Part shown: piece after piece, positions 1 through 9,495 of the stretch | How positions within the stretch are numbered: position 1 is the first letter of the stretch | How the letters are laid out: each line of letters starts with the position of its first letter | DNA from: Bacteroidales bacterium | Lineage (GTDB): Bacteria > Bacteroidota > Bacteroidia > Bacteroidales > Paludibacteraceae | DNA length: 64,000 bases | Assembly (NCBI GenBank): GCA_015061145.1 | Contig: SUXD01000001.1 | Location: 150,346-214,345, forward strand | Direction: 5' to 3' | Position numbers and translations under genes: made by a program | The notes under the pieces: model-generated | Told to the model about the DNA's origin: nothing | Database searches by the model: none | Seen by the model: the letters and a program-made list of their open reading frames with translations, nothing else

Positions 1-3000
1 TTGCGCGGTGTGCATTTCGACTATCCTGAACAAGTGCGTTGCACCAATATTCCTGATAATGTGATTGATTTCCCGTTCACCATCAAAGGCAACGGTGATA
101 ATATATATATAGTAAATGTAGGAACACGATGCAGCAACCGCGGCGTGGACATGAACGGATGCAACAACTTCTATATCAACTACCTGACTGGATATTTCTT
201 CCGTGAGGGTGTGAATGTGAAGAACTCAAGCAACGGCATCATCGCTAATATGCAGTGCAACACGCAGGTGTATAACAACGGTTACGAAACAAAATACGGA
301 CAGTTCCCGAATTCGTATTCCGACGGATGTGCTGAATCAACCGACCCTTATACCTATAACTCGAAGAATCTGGACTTCCTGACAATGGAGGATGTGACAG
401 ACATATTCTTGTATAACGATTTCAACTATAACACGTTGAATGGTATTGTTTTCAAGAATAATGTTTCGGGTCTTGGACTCGGCTTTGCTTTGGATGACGA
501 CCGTACAGGTCTGTTGCTCGACGGAAACAACATCAAGTTTGAATTCATCAACTTGCAGTGTGTGGCATTGGAACGTGGTGGCGCAACACCAAAACAATCG
601 TCATATATCACGGCAACAAGCAACTATGGAGCAAACAGCGAAGTTACGCTTTTCGGCTCCGACTATTGGGGTAACTCCACCATGTCGGCCGTAATGATGG
701 AAAGCGGTGCAGCCGGTACCATCAACCTCTACGAGAGCAACTTCATGCAGATAAATTCAAACAATGCATTCAATGTGAACGGTGGTACGCTTAATGTGGT
801 TAACTCTACCATTGCATCGTCGCGCAACAACCTTGTGAACCAGACGGGTTCTGGAATGGTGAACATCATCGGTTCGTTTACCAATCCTACAGGAAACCCA
901 ACTGTCAACAAATACAACTCGCAGAGTGGACTTGCCAGCGGCAATGTAGCCATCGACCGCAGCGGATGGACAATTATAGCTTCATACAGCAATGGTGGCG
1001 ACAATACAACAGAGGCGCGTAAGGCTATTGACGGAAATTCGTCATCGAGCTGGACTTCGGGATGGCAAAACCAAGGCACTGGAGCCGGCGAGGTTTGGCT
1101 CAAAGTGGATATGGGCGGACAGAAGACGATCAACGAAGTGTTGCTCGAGTATTCAAATGCCCCCAACGATGGTCCGCAGACCTATCAACTGCAAGTTTCG
1201 AACGACAACAACAACTGGAGTACCGTGGCTTCTGGCAATGGCGGCAGCAATATGACTATCATTGAATTCCCAGAGCAGAATGTGCGTTATTTCCGTGTGG
1301 TAAAACCTGCAAGTACCAAGGCTAACTTCTGGGCTGTATATGAGCTGTACGCATTCAATGTGAGCGAATCTGCTATTCCAGAACCTGATCCGGATCCCGA
1401 TCCGCAACCTGGTACGCAAGCACCTTACGGCGGAACAGCATGGGCTATTCCTGGCACTATTCAGGCTGAGAACTTCGACGAAGGCGGTCAGGGTGTGGCT
1501 TACAACGATAACGACACAGCCAATCAAGGCGGTTACTATCGTACCAACGAAGGCGTGGATATAGGCAACGGCGGAACTGGTTACAACATTGGCTGGACAA
1601 ATGGCGGCGAATGGACAAAATACACCGTTACCGTGGCTTCCACAGGCACTTATACGCTCACATGCGGCGTATCGTCCGACGCTAACGGCTCAGGAACTTT
1701 CTCGCTGGCCTTCGACGGTGTGGATGTGACAGGAAATATTACCGCTCAATCTGCTGGATGGGACAATTATGCAGAAGTGACGAAAGAGGGCATTTCGCTT
1801 ACTGCCGGCGACCATGTGATGACATTCAACTGCGGTGGCGGCATGAATATCGACTATTTTACATTCACTAAAGAAAATGGCGGCACAACACCCGATGCTG
1901 GTTCTGCATTTAATGGTCCGCACAATATTTACAACGGTGCTGTGCTCGAAGCCGAAGATTTCGACAACGGCGGAGAGGGCGTGGCTTATCACGACCAAGA
2001 AACCGGTCACCAGAACGCAGGTACTGCAATAGCTTATCGTAACGATGTGGATGTAGAGATAGAAAGCTACGGCGCAGGTGATTACAACATCGGATTCACC
2101 AACAGCGGCGAATGGCTGATGTACACCATCAATGTTACACAAGCAGGTCAGTACACCATCAATGCAAATTGCGCTTCGGGTAACGACGGCGGTAAATACT
2201 ATTATGAACTGGATGGAAACCCGGTAGGTCTTACCACTACAATTACCAAAACGGGAAGTTGGAGCACATGGCAGGACTTCTCGACTACGGGAATCAACCT
2301 CACTGCTGGTACGCACAAACTGAAATGGTACACTTATGGTAATCTGAACCTGAACAAATTCACCTTTGTGAGAACCGGTGACATTGACGACGGCGGACAA
2401 GGCGGTGGCGACGAAGGTGATATTACTAAAGAAATGTACAACCCGTTGTTCGTTGATTTCACTTCACCGCTTTACGAAGGCGCTGGCACAGGACGCATGT
2501 ACACTGCCGACCCTTCGGCGCATGTGTTCAACAATCGTCTGTATGTATATGCATCGCATGATATGGAACCTGCTGTAGGTTGCGATCACATGGACCGCTA
2601 CCACATCTTCTCTACAACAGATATGAAGAACTGGACTGACCATGGCGAAGCATTCGGCTCGAACGATGTGCCTTGGGGACGCGCCGAAGGCGGATTCATG
2701 TGGGCTCCTGATTGCGCCTACAATCCTGCTAACCAAACATATTACTATTACTTCCCGCATCCTACGGGAACCGACTGGGGCGCAACTTGGAAAATAGGTA
2801 TTGCTACAAGTAAAGATCCAGCCAAGAACTTCCAGGTTCAAGGATACATCAATGGCCTTGAATCGCTCATCGACCCGTGTGTGTTTGTAGATGACGATGG
2901 ACAGCCTTACATCTATCACGGTGGCGGCGGTCGTTGCATGGGAGGAAAACTCGACAAGAACGACTGGACAAAAATCAGTGGCACAATGACAGTGCAAGAA

Positions 3001-5706
3001 GGATTGAGCGATTTCCACGAAGGAACTTGGGTGTTCAAACGCAATGGCGTTTATTACCTGATGCACGCCGACAATCATGGTGACGACGGTAACCAGTTGA
3101 AATATGCTACAAGTAACAGCCCGCTCGGTCCATGGACTCCGCAAGGCGTTATCCTTTATGCTACAGGATGCGACACCAGCCACGGCTCTATTGTAGAATA
3201 CAAAGGACAATGGTATTTGTTCTATCATACTTCAAACGCTTCGGGCGAGTACAACTTACGTTCGGTTTGCGTTGATCCGCTTTATTTCAATGCAGATGGT
3301 ACTATTCAAGTAGTGAAAAACTGGGGTGAACCATACAATGGTACGCATACCATCAGCGTGAAGAACAATACAACAGATATCGCATTGAAACTCGAAGCCG
3401 AAGACTTCAATACCGGTTCACATTATGGTTATTGGGATAAGACAACAGGTAACAGCACCGGTGCTTATCGTACAGATGTGAATGTGGATATCGCCAACCA
3501 AAACGGCGCTACATTTGTAGGCAACATGGAGAAAGGCGAATGGTTGCGTTACACAGTGAATGCGCAGAAAGGCGGTCTGTATGACATAGATTTCTATGTG
3601 GCAAGCGGAAATGGCGATGGCAAATTCCATGTTAGTGTGAATGGTACCAAGAAATCGGCTGAGATATCAGTGCCTAACACTGGCGGATGGACGACATTCC
3701 AGAAATTGACGGTGGCTAACATTCCGTTGAAGGAAGGCGAACAGTATATTGATATCCGCATCAGCAACGGATTCAACTTCGACCGTATGGAAATACGCAA
3801 CGCGCAGCCGTATTCAGGAACGCCATATAATGGTCCGCACAATATTTACAATGGTGCGGTGGTCGAAGCCGAAGACTTTGACAACGGTGGCATGGGTGTG
3901 GCATACTTCGACAACGATGCGACAAATAACTCTGGCGCATATCGTACCAACGAAGGCGTGGATTTGGAAAATTCTGAGGGAAGCATCCATATCTCATGGA
4001 GCAACTCTGGCGAATGGACCAAATACACCTTGAATGTGCAAACACCTGGTATTTACAACATTGTGATACCAGTTGCAACAGGTAACAATGCAAGCGGTTC
4101 GCTCTGGCTTGTGTTCGACGAGGTGGACGAGTACGAGATGGTAGGTATCAATACTGGTGCATGGCAGACATATAAGAATATCACTGTGCCAAATGTAAGA
4201 TTGACAGCTGGTAAGCATGTGATGACCATGAATATTGGTGGAAACATCAATGTGGATAAATACACCTTCAACAAGGTGGCTGATTTGTCCGACATCACCA
4301 TCACTGGCGTGACCATAAACGGTGCGCCTACAGGAAGTGTCACTTTGGGTACTTCGGTGCCTCTGACGGCTACTGTAAGCGGTACGGGCGGTGATATCCC
4401 GCAAACCGTAACTTGGACTTCGAACAACAATGCCATCTCGGTAAGCAACAGCGGTGTCGTTACTGCTACTGCAGCAGGTACGGCTACTATTACTGCCACT
4501 TCTACGGTTGACAATACCAAGAAGGCTACTGCTACGATAACATTTGTAACGGCGAATGTACCTGTGACTGGCGTAACCCTCGCAGCCAACCCGACAGCAA
4601 TCAATGTAGGTGGCACTTCAACATTGAGTGCAACCGTATTGCCTGCCAACGCTACAAATAAGAATGTAACTTATACAATACAAAGTGGTCCTGGTACTAT
4701 CAATAATAATGTAGTGACAGCTACAGGTGCAGGTACAATCGTCGCTAAAGTGACAACTGCTGATGGCAGCAAGACTGCTACAGTAAATATCACAGCTTCG
4801 GCTGTTCCTGTATCGAGCGTAGGTATCTATGCTTCGGCAACTACTGTGCTGGTAGGACAGACCGTGACTTTGTCGGCGAATGTACAACCGGCCAACGCAA
4901 CCAACAAGAATGTGACTTATACGGTTGTTGGCGGTCCTGGTACTATAACCGGAAATGTATTGACAGCTGTTGGCGTAGGCGAAATCAGAGTTCGTGTAAC
5001 GACTGCAGATGGTGGCAAAACGGCCGAAATGACTATTACTGCTACCGATTGTGACGCTACAGGCGGCGTGGATTTGGTAATCACCGACATCGATTGGTAT
5101 CCGCGCAATTTCATTGCTATTGGCGACCCTGTCACATTCGTGATAACTGTGAAGAACCAAGGCGGTACAACCCTTACAAAAAACAATAAGTTAGGCGTAT
5201 TGATACAAATGGACGGCGTTGAGAATTATGCCGCTGGCTCTAACACCTACATTTGGAGCGACACATACAAGAACGAGCAGCTTCCTGCCGACTTGGAGCC
5301 TTGCCAATCGATTGTGCTGGAAACCAATGGCGGCGACAGCGGTGTTGGCCATTGGACAGCTACCACAAGCGGCAATCATACAGTGAAAGGTACTGTGGAT
5401 GATTCAGGCCTGGTAGGCGAGAAAGACGAAAACAACAATGTGTTTACCAAAAATCTGGTTGTCGGCACCCCTACCGACATACAATCGTCAGCATCTGATG
5501 CAGTGCGTATCGAAGCTGTAGAAAACGGTGTTTTGGTGAGCGGTGTCAAGGCAGGCGAGCACATCAGCGTGTTCTCTGTGCTTGGTGTTCGCGAGTTGTC
5601 GATAGAGGCTAAGTCTTCTAAAGAAAACATCTCGCTTCCGCAAGGCGTTCACATGGTTCGCATCGACGAGCGTGGAATGACGAAGAAGGTGCTTGTGTCG
5701 AAATAA
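1..5706 (+). CDS. Giant secreted GH43-family glycoside hydrolase with beta-helix, CBM32, four CBM6, Big2, CARDB and T9SS domains (5' truncated)
   Basis: The frame is open at base 1, so the true start and signal peptide lie outside the window; 1901 residues are visible. Approximate layout: 1-322 parallel beta-helix-like repeats; 323-455 F5/8 type C (CBM32-like); a Pro/Asp linker near 460; CBM6-like modules at 475-625 and 637-793; GH43-like five-bladed propeller at 812-1107, with likely catalytic acids in TADPSAHV (base), LIDPCVFVDDDG and FHEGTW (acid); CBM6-like modules at 1128-1268 and 1275-1430; three Big2 Ig-like domains at 1432-1686; CARDB-like 1688-1828; a T9SS sorting domain to the end. 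It should be exported and attached to or released from the surface to cut arabinan- or xylan-type plant glycans. The exact substrate cannot be read from sequence. No SusC/SusD pair is visible nearby. A strong terminator follows. Confidence 0.88.
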   Translation: MRGVHFDYPEQVRCTNIPDNVIDFPFTIKGNGDNIYIVNVGTRCSNRGVDMNGCNNFYINYLTGYFFREGVNVKNSSNGIIANMQCNTQVYNNGYETKYGQFPNSYSDGCAESTDPYTYNSKNLDFLTMEDVTDIFLYNDFNYNTLNGIVFKNNVSGLGLGFALDDDRTGLLLDGNNIKFEFINLQCVALERGGATPKQSSYITATSNYGANSEVTLFGSDYWGNSTMSAVMMESGAAGTINLYESNFMQINSNNAFNVNGGTLNVVNSTIASSRNNLVNQTGSGMVNIIGSFTNPTGNPTVNKYNSQSGLASGNVAIDRSGWTIIASYSNGGDNTTEARKAIDGNSSSSWTSGWQNQGTGAGEVWLKVDMGGQKTINEVLLEYSNAPNDGPQTYQLQVSNDNNNWSTVASGNGGSNMTIIEFPEQNVRYFRVVKPASTKANFWAVYELYAFNVSESAIPEPDPDPDPQPGTQAPYGGTAWAIPGTIQAENFDEGGQGVAYNDNDTANQGGYYRTNEGVDIGNGGTGYNIGWTNGGEWTKYTVTVASTGTYTLTCGVSSDANGSGTFSLAFDGVDVTGNITAQSAGWDNYAEVTKEGISLTAGDHVMTFNCGGGMNIDYFTFTKENGGTTPDAGSAFNGPHNIYNGAVLEAEDFDNGGEGVAYHDQETGHQNAGTAIAYRNDVDVEIESYGAGDYNIGFTNSGEWLMYTINVTQAGQYTINANCASGNDGGKYYYELDGNPVGLTTTITKTGSWSTWQDFSTTGINLTAGTHKLKWYTYGNLNLNKFTFVRTGDIDDGGQGGGDEGDITKEMYNPLFVDFTSPLYEGAGTGRMYTADPSAHVFNNRLYVYASHDMEPAVGCDHMDRYHIFSTTDMKNWTDHGEAFGSNDVPWGRAEGGFMWAPDCAYNPANQTYYYYFPHPTGTDWGATWKIGIATSKDPAKNFQVQGYINGLESLIDPCVFVDDDGQPYIYHGGGGRCMGGKLDKNDWTKISGTMTVQEGLSDFHEGTWVFKRNGVYYLMHADNHGDDGNQLKYATSNSPLGPWTPQGVILYATGCDTSHGSIVEYKGQWYLFYHTSNASGEYNLRSVCVDPLYFNADGTIQVVKNWGEPYNGTHTISVKNNTTDIALKLEAEDFNTGSHYGYWDKTTGNSTGAYRTDVNVDIANQNGATFVGNMEKGEWLRYTVNAQKGGLYDIDFYVASGNGDGKFHVSVNGTKKSAEISVPNTGGWTTFQKLTVANIPLKEGEQYIDIRISNGFNFDRMEIRNAQPYSGTPYNGPHNIYNGAVVEAEDFDNGGMGVAYFDNDATNNSGAYRTNEGVDLENSEGSIHISWSNSGEWTKYTLNVQTPGIYNIVIPVATGNNASGSLWLVFDEVDEYEMVGINTGAWQTYKNITVPNVRLTAGKHVMTMNIGGNINVDKYTFNKVADLSDITITGVTINGAPTGSVTLGTSVPLTATVSGTGGDIPQTVTWTSNNNAISVSNSGVVTATAAGTATITATSTVDNTKKATATITFVTANVPVTGVTLAANPTAINVGGTSTLSATVLPANATNKNVTYTIQSGPGTINNNVVTATGAGTIVAKVTTADGSKTATVNITASAVPVSSVGIYASATTVLVGQTVTLSANVQPANATNKNVTYTVVGGPGTITGNVLTAVGVGEIRVRVTTADGGKTAEMTITATDCDATGGVDLVITDIDWYPRNFIAIGDPVTFVITVKNQGGTTLTKNNKLGVLIQMDGVENYAAGSNTYIWSDTYKNEQLPADLEPCQSIVLETNGGDSGVGHWTATTSGNHTVKGTVDDSGLVGEKDENNNVFTKNLVVGTPTDIQSSASDAVRIEAVENGVLVSGVKAGEHISVFSVLGVRELSIEAKSSKENISLPQGVHMVRIDERGMTKKVLVSK
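1909..4290 (+). repeat. Duplicated CBM6 modules inside the GH43 gene
   Basis: The CBM6 modules starting near 1909 and 3829 share almost identical DNA at their starts (TGGTCCGCACAATATTTACA in both, continuing into GCCGAAGA and GACAACGG). Both encode NGPHNIYNGAV followed by EAEDFDNGG. Identity at the nucleotide level points to duplication or gene conversion inside this gene. Confidence 0.7.
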
Positions 5707-5726
5707 TTGTCACAGCGATATTGAAG

Positions 5727-5764
5727 AAAAATCTTCCGGCAATATTGTCGGAAGATTTTTTTTG
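5727..5764 (+). terminator. Intrinsic terminator after the GH43 gene
   Basis: A perfect 12-bp stem (AAAAATCTTCCG pairing with CGGAAGATTTTT) encloses a 10-nt loop that is itself self-complementary. It runs into an unbroken T tract. It starts 20 bases after the stop codon. Confidence 0.9.
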
Positions 5765-5842
5765 TTTACTTTTAGTAATTGTTTTTGATTTTTTTTGATT
5801 TGTTTTCCGAACAGTCTTTTGAGCAAAGAGAAGAATGGCGAT

Positions 5843-6790
5843 ATGAAAAAAGTATTGGTGGCATACGCACCCATTGGCGATGCCTTTGATGAATTGAAAC
5901 AGAAATATGAAGTGAAAATGCCAGAAGAAGGCATTTGGGGATATGATGACATATATGCGCTCATACCTGAGTATGACGCTTTACTTTCGGATTTTTCGAT
6001 GAAAGTGGATGCCAGAATGATGGATCATGCGCCTCGCCTGAAGATAATATCCAACTATGCAGTCGGTTTCAATAATATAGATGTGGCGTATGCTATGCAA
6101 AAAGGCATTGCCGTAGCCAACACGCCCGATCCTGTGATAGAGCCGACAGCCGAACTGGCCTTCGGGTTGATGCTGGATGCCGCGCGCCGTATAACGGAAT
6201 GCGATCGAAAATTGCATGATAAGTCGTTGGTTTGGGGACCTTTCAATGATATGGGCGTTAATCTTTACGGTAAAACGCTTGGCATTATAGGCATGGGGCG
6301 AATAGGGCAGGCCGTGGCGCGTCGTGCAGTGGCTTTCGGCATGAAAGTGGTCTATCACAACCGGCGCAAATTGCCGCAAACGATAGAAGCGAAGTATGGA
6401 GCAACCTATCTGCCGCTCGACGAATTATATGCTGTGGCCGACTTTGTGTCGCTTAATGCGCCGCTCACTGACGAAACATATCACTTGATTGACGCACATG
6501 CTTTTTCGCTGATGAAAAAAAATTGTATATTGGTGAACACCGCCAGAGGACCAGAAGTAGATGAAAAAGCTTTGGCGGAAGCATTGAGAACGAAGCGTAT
6601 CTTAGGGGCCGGACTTGATGTGTATGAGTACGAACCTCAAATATCAGAAGGGCTCTTGTCGCTGCCCAATGTGGTGCTTACGCCTCACAAAGGCACGGCT
6701 ACTATGGAAGGGCGCATAGCTATGGCTAAGTATGCGGCACAGAATATCATGTCGTTTTTTGAAGGTAAACCTTTTGCAAGGGTGAATTGA
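5843..6790 (+). CDS. D-isomer-specific 2-hydroxyacid dehydrogenase
   Basis: This 315-residue NAD(P)-dependent dehydrogenase belongs to the D-2-hydroxyacid family (glyoxylate/hydroxypyruvate reductase, D-lactate or phosphoglycerate dehydrogenase-like). It interconverts a 2-oxoacid and a D-2-hydroxyacid in the cytoplasm. The Rossmann motif GIIGMGRIGQA lies near residues 150-160, the catalytic Arg is in NTARGPEVD and the catalytic His in LTPHKGTAT. I chose the ATG at 5843 because the family fold begins directly with MKKVLVAYAPIG; an in-frame ATG at 5795 would add 16 residues without family character. The substrate is not resolved. It converges on the GT39-type gene with only 6 bp between stop codons. 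Confidence 0.85.
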   Translation: MKKVLVAYAPIGDAFDELKQKYEVKMPEEGIWGYDDIYALIPEYDALLSDFSMKVDARMMDHAPRLKIISNYAVGFNNIDVAYAMQKGIAVANTPDPVIEPTAELAFGLMLDAARRITECDRKLHDKSLVWGPFNDMGVNLYGKTLGIIGMGRIGQAVARRAVAFGMKVVYHNRRKLPQTIEAKYGATYLPLDELYAVADFVSLNAPLTDETYHLIDAHAFSLMKKNCILVNTARGPEVDEKALAEALRTKRILGAGLDVYEYEPQISEGLLSLPNVVLTPHKGTATMEGRIAMAKYAAQNIMSFFEGKPFARVN

Positions 6791-6796
6791 CGCAGT

Positions 6797-8452
6797 CTAA
6801 TAAAACAGCGTGATAGTTTTGTAATAATTGTCGTCGTGCTGAATTTCTCGCTCGATGCGGTAGTTGTCGTTGAACTGACCGATTTCCTTTATCTTTAGCG
6901 TGTTCAGTTTCTCCTGAGGAATAATTGATTCGATAGGCGTATGATGAATCACAGCAAAAGGCGGCTGTGGCATCTGCTTGTCGAATGCTATAGAAGTGAT
7001 GTTTTTGCGTGTCTCGTAAATCAGGTTTACTCTGATGCTTTCGTTCTCGTCGCAATAGAAGGGCACATTGTGCAGTTCTTCAATCTCAGATATTCTGTCG
7101 AATCCGTTTTTGTTGAGCACCGAGAATAAATCAGCTATGGATGGCAGAATATAAACAGATACGCATGCAACGAAAAACAGGATGCAGTAGCAGAATCCGA
7201 AGATGTATTTTTTCATGGCGCAAACCAGCAGAAACGCTCCGATGATGAAAAGTAAAGCGGAACTGATGAGATAAAAGTTCAGCGGTATCATTTCGGTGCG
7301 ATACAGCACGAAAAAATTGATGATGGGCGAGATAAGTACAAGAATGCCCAGCAGCCACGAATTCCAATGCCAGTAGCGCTTTGTCTTGTCAGGGAAGAAA
7401 TGGTCTTTGGCGCATTTCCCCCAGAAATGCAGCAAAAAGGCTGTCATTTGCGACATAGGCACAAGCAAGGGTAAAAGGTAGCGCGGATTCTTCTCGGGGA
7501 TGAGCGATAGCAGCAGCAGCCCCGTCAGACACCATACTGCCGAAGATAAGTAATGTCTCTTGTGTCCGATGAATTTATACCAATAGGGGATATTGAGCGA
7601 CATGAGGAAGAAGATGCACCACAAACCGCTTTCAACAAAAAAATTCCAATAGTAATACCATGGTCGTACCCTGTCGGTGAACCATTGCATGACAACAGCC
7701 TTCCCTGATGCGATAAATTCCGCAGGATGGTGCATATAGGCGGCGACAGGCCACCAGAGTCCTATCGCGCATGCTGTTATTATCATCAGTACAATGGGGT
7801 AGAATTTATGCTCTCCCGAAACCTCTTTGCAGCTTCGGCGAAATACCGAAAAATAGGCGATGAAGAATGGAATGAGCATTGAGTAGATAGCTACAGGCCC
7901 TTTGCTCAAGAACGAAAGCCCGATGAGTGCGCCTGCTGATATAAACCAAAGGTGATTCTTCCCTCTTTGCTCGTATCCGTGTATGAAGCACAAAATAGCT
8001 CCCAACATGAACGAATGGCAATAGATGTCCCATATCGCCATACGACTGATGAGTATGGTATTGATAGATGTAGAGAAAATAATGCCAGCCGCAAGTCCTA
8101 TGAAACGGCTTTTGGTTTGAAAAGCGGTGAGAAAATAGACAAAAAGCGCCATCAGTGTCGCCATCAGTCCTGCGAAACAGCGATGAAACACAAGGTTGTC
8201 GGGCGACAATTTCTCAATGCAGGCCGAAATCCAAATGGGCAGTGGCGGTTTCTCAAAATTCAGCACACCGTTCACGGTAGGCGATAGCCAATCGCCGCTT
8301 TCCGCCATCTCGCGCGCCGACACCAGATTCTGCGACTCCATAGAATCAGGGTAAATGACGCCGTTGTGGATGAAAAACGAGAATATGCATACGAATACCA
8401 GAATTGCTTCGGGTATGCCGCGACGATTGATATTTTTCTCCAACAGATACAT
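6797..8452 (-). CDS. GT39/ArnT-like multi-membrane glycosyltransferase
   Basis: This 551-residue polytopic inner-membrane protein has about ten to twelve hydrophobic segments. The N-terminal loop after the first segment carries the acidic motif IYPDSMES (D36, E39), followed by SAREMAESGDWLSPTVNG and EKPPLPIW near residue 67. This is the signature of the dolichyl-phosphate-mannose/ArnT (GT39/GT83) superfamily, which moves a sugar from a polyprenyl-phosphate donor to lipid A or protein at the periplasmic face. The acceptor cannot be inferred, since no lipid A or polymyxin-resistance genes flank it. A -7-like box TATATTTG (minus strand, 8476-8483) lies upstream, but a -33 box at standard spacing is not evident. 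Confidence 0.8.
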   Translation of the reverse strand: MYLLEKNINRRGIPEAILVFVCIFSFFIHNGVIYPDSMESQNLVSAREMAESGDWLSPTVNGVLNFEKPPLPIWISACIEKLSPDNLVFHRCFAGLMATLMALFVYFLTAFQTKSRFIGLAAGIIFSTSINTILISRMAIWDIYCHSFMLGAILCFIHGYEQRGKNHLWFISAGALIGLSFLSKGPVAIYSMLIPFFIAYFSVFRRSCKEVSGEHKFYPIVLMIITACAIGLWWPVAAYMHHPAEFIASGKAVVMQWFTDRVRPWYYYWNFFVESGLWCIFFLMSLNIPYWYKFIGHKRHYLSSAVWCLTGLLLLSLIPEKNPRYLLPLLVPMSQMTAFLLHFWGKCAKDHFFPDKTKRYWHWNSWLLGILVLISPIINFFVLYRTEMIPLNFYLISSALLFIIGAFLLVCAMKKYIFGFCYCILFFVACVSVYILPSIADLFSVLNKNGFDRISEIEELHNVPFYCDENESIRVNLIYETRKNITSIAFDKQMPQPPFAVIHHTPIESIIPQEKLNTLKIKEIGQFNDNYRIEREIQHDDNYYKTITLFY

Positions 8453-8508
8453 AAGTCCTTTACTGAATCAAATTACAAATATAGTGATTTTTTTTAGAAG
8501 CAAGAAAT

Positions 8509-8540
8509 GAGACGACTTTGACATTGACGCAGACACTGAC
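8509..8540 (-). repeat. Dispersed TCTGCGTCAAAGT-type repeat, copy 1 (inverted)
   Basis: Read on the minus strand this is GTCAGTGTCTGCGTCAATGT followed by CAAAGTCGTCTC. It matches intergenic sequences at 16111-16133, 17374-17430, 24375-24430 and 29846-29945. It is noncoding and lies between two minus-strand genes. Confidence 0.65.
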
Positions 8541-8559
8541 TTATGTCTCAAAAAAGCAC

Positions 8560-8594
8560 AAAAAAAAAAGCGGATTTCGTGAAATCCGCTTTTC
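8560..8594 (-). terminator. Intrinsic terminator after the acidic-loop OMP gene
   Basis: A 10-bp perfect stem (AGCGGATTTC with GAAATCCGCT) is followed on the minus strand by a run of T (A9-10 on the plus strand). It begins about 20 bases beyond the stop of the outer-membrane protein gene. Confidence 0.85.
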
Positions 8595-8613
8595 TATCAT
8601 TAGGTTTGATTGA

Positions 8614-9333
8614 TTAGAAATAGTAACCAACAGAGAGTTGGAATGCATTCATGTGCATTTTTACATCTACATCATCAATATCGTAGTAATCATCGTCGTC
8701 ATCCCAATACCAATCATCGTCATCGAGTTCTGCATCTTTGTTATCCTTGATGCGATTGAGCAATCCGAAATCAATGCTTAATTGACCGTAGAAGTTTTTG
8801 AGGAAGTTTACACCAACACCAAATCCGAATTTCACATCAAATCTTTTGACATTGCCTTCGTGGTCAGCATCAGAAACATCTTCGCCATCGTATTTTTCTT
8901 TACCGTTGAAGTGGTTGTATTTGTAAACTTTTTCTCCTTTGTTTCTGTCGATATAAGAGAGACCTAAATTCAATTTAGGACCAGCAAAACCATAGATGCC
9001 GAAATTGTCGCTGAAGTTGTGGGTGTATACAAATTGAACAGGAATAGTGAGGTCATGGAATCTTTCGCTGATTTTGTTGTCGCCTTGTTCCAATATTTTT
9101 TCACCAGCATATTTGTAGAGCAATCCGGTTTTGATACCCAGATGTTCGTCGAAACCATAATGCAATACTGGACCTACTTGTATACCATTGATTCCGTCAG
9201 AAGTTTTGATGCCTCCAATTTTCATTTTCATGATGTCATGGGCGTAACCAATTTCAGCACCAAATTTTAAGCCTTGCGCCGAAACAGACAATGCTGCTAC
9301 AGCAAATGCAAACAATAATGTAATTTTTTTCAT
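8614..9333 (-). CDS. Outer-membrane beta-barrel protein with a highly acidic loop
   Basis: The 239-residue protein starts with a clear Sec signal peptide (MKKITLLFAFAVAALSVSA, cut near AQG) and ends with an aromatic beta-strand (LSVGYYF), as porin-family outer-membrane barrels do. The ATG at 9333 is chosen because it starts the signal peptide; a longer frame to 9438 adds unrelated residues. Residues about 197-224 form a loop very rich in Asp, Trp and Tyr (DDDDWYWDDDDDYYDIDDVD), predicted to face outward between the last strands. It may bind cations or basic ligands, but this is inference. A -7-like box TATCTTTG lies on the minus strand at 9374-9381. The role is unknown. Confidence 0.82.
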   Translation of the reverse strand: MKKITLLFAFAVAALSVSAQGLKFGAEIGYAHDIMKMKIGGIKTSDGINGIQVGPVLHYGFDEHLGIKTGLLYKYAGEKILEQGDNKISERFHDLTIPVQFVYTHNFSDNFGIYGFAGPKLNLGLSYIDRNKGEKVYKYNHFNGKEKYDGEDVSDADHEGNVKRFDVKFGFGVGVNFLKNFYGQLSIDFGLLNRIKDNKDAELDDDDWYWDDDDDYYDIDDVDVKMHMNAFQLSVGYYF

Positions 9334-9495
9334 GTTTTCTAATTTTTTAGAATTAATAATTGAATTATCGCTGCAAAGATAATACATTGATACGAAAAAG
9401 TGTAAAAAACAGATAAAAATATGTGCAATGGAGTCCAAAACAAGTTTAAAAAAGCCGAGACAGTTTATTGTTTATCAATTTACTTTCAAGATACA

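Noticed and set aside
2464..3228. Long minus-strand frames inside the GH43 gene (also 1690-2400)
   Set aside because: They are shadows of a coding sequence with clear catalytic and binding domains; their translations are Cys/His/Val-rich without any recognisable fold.
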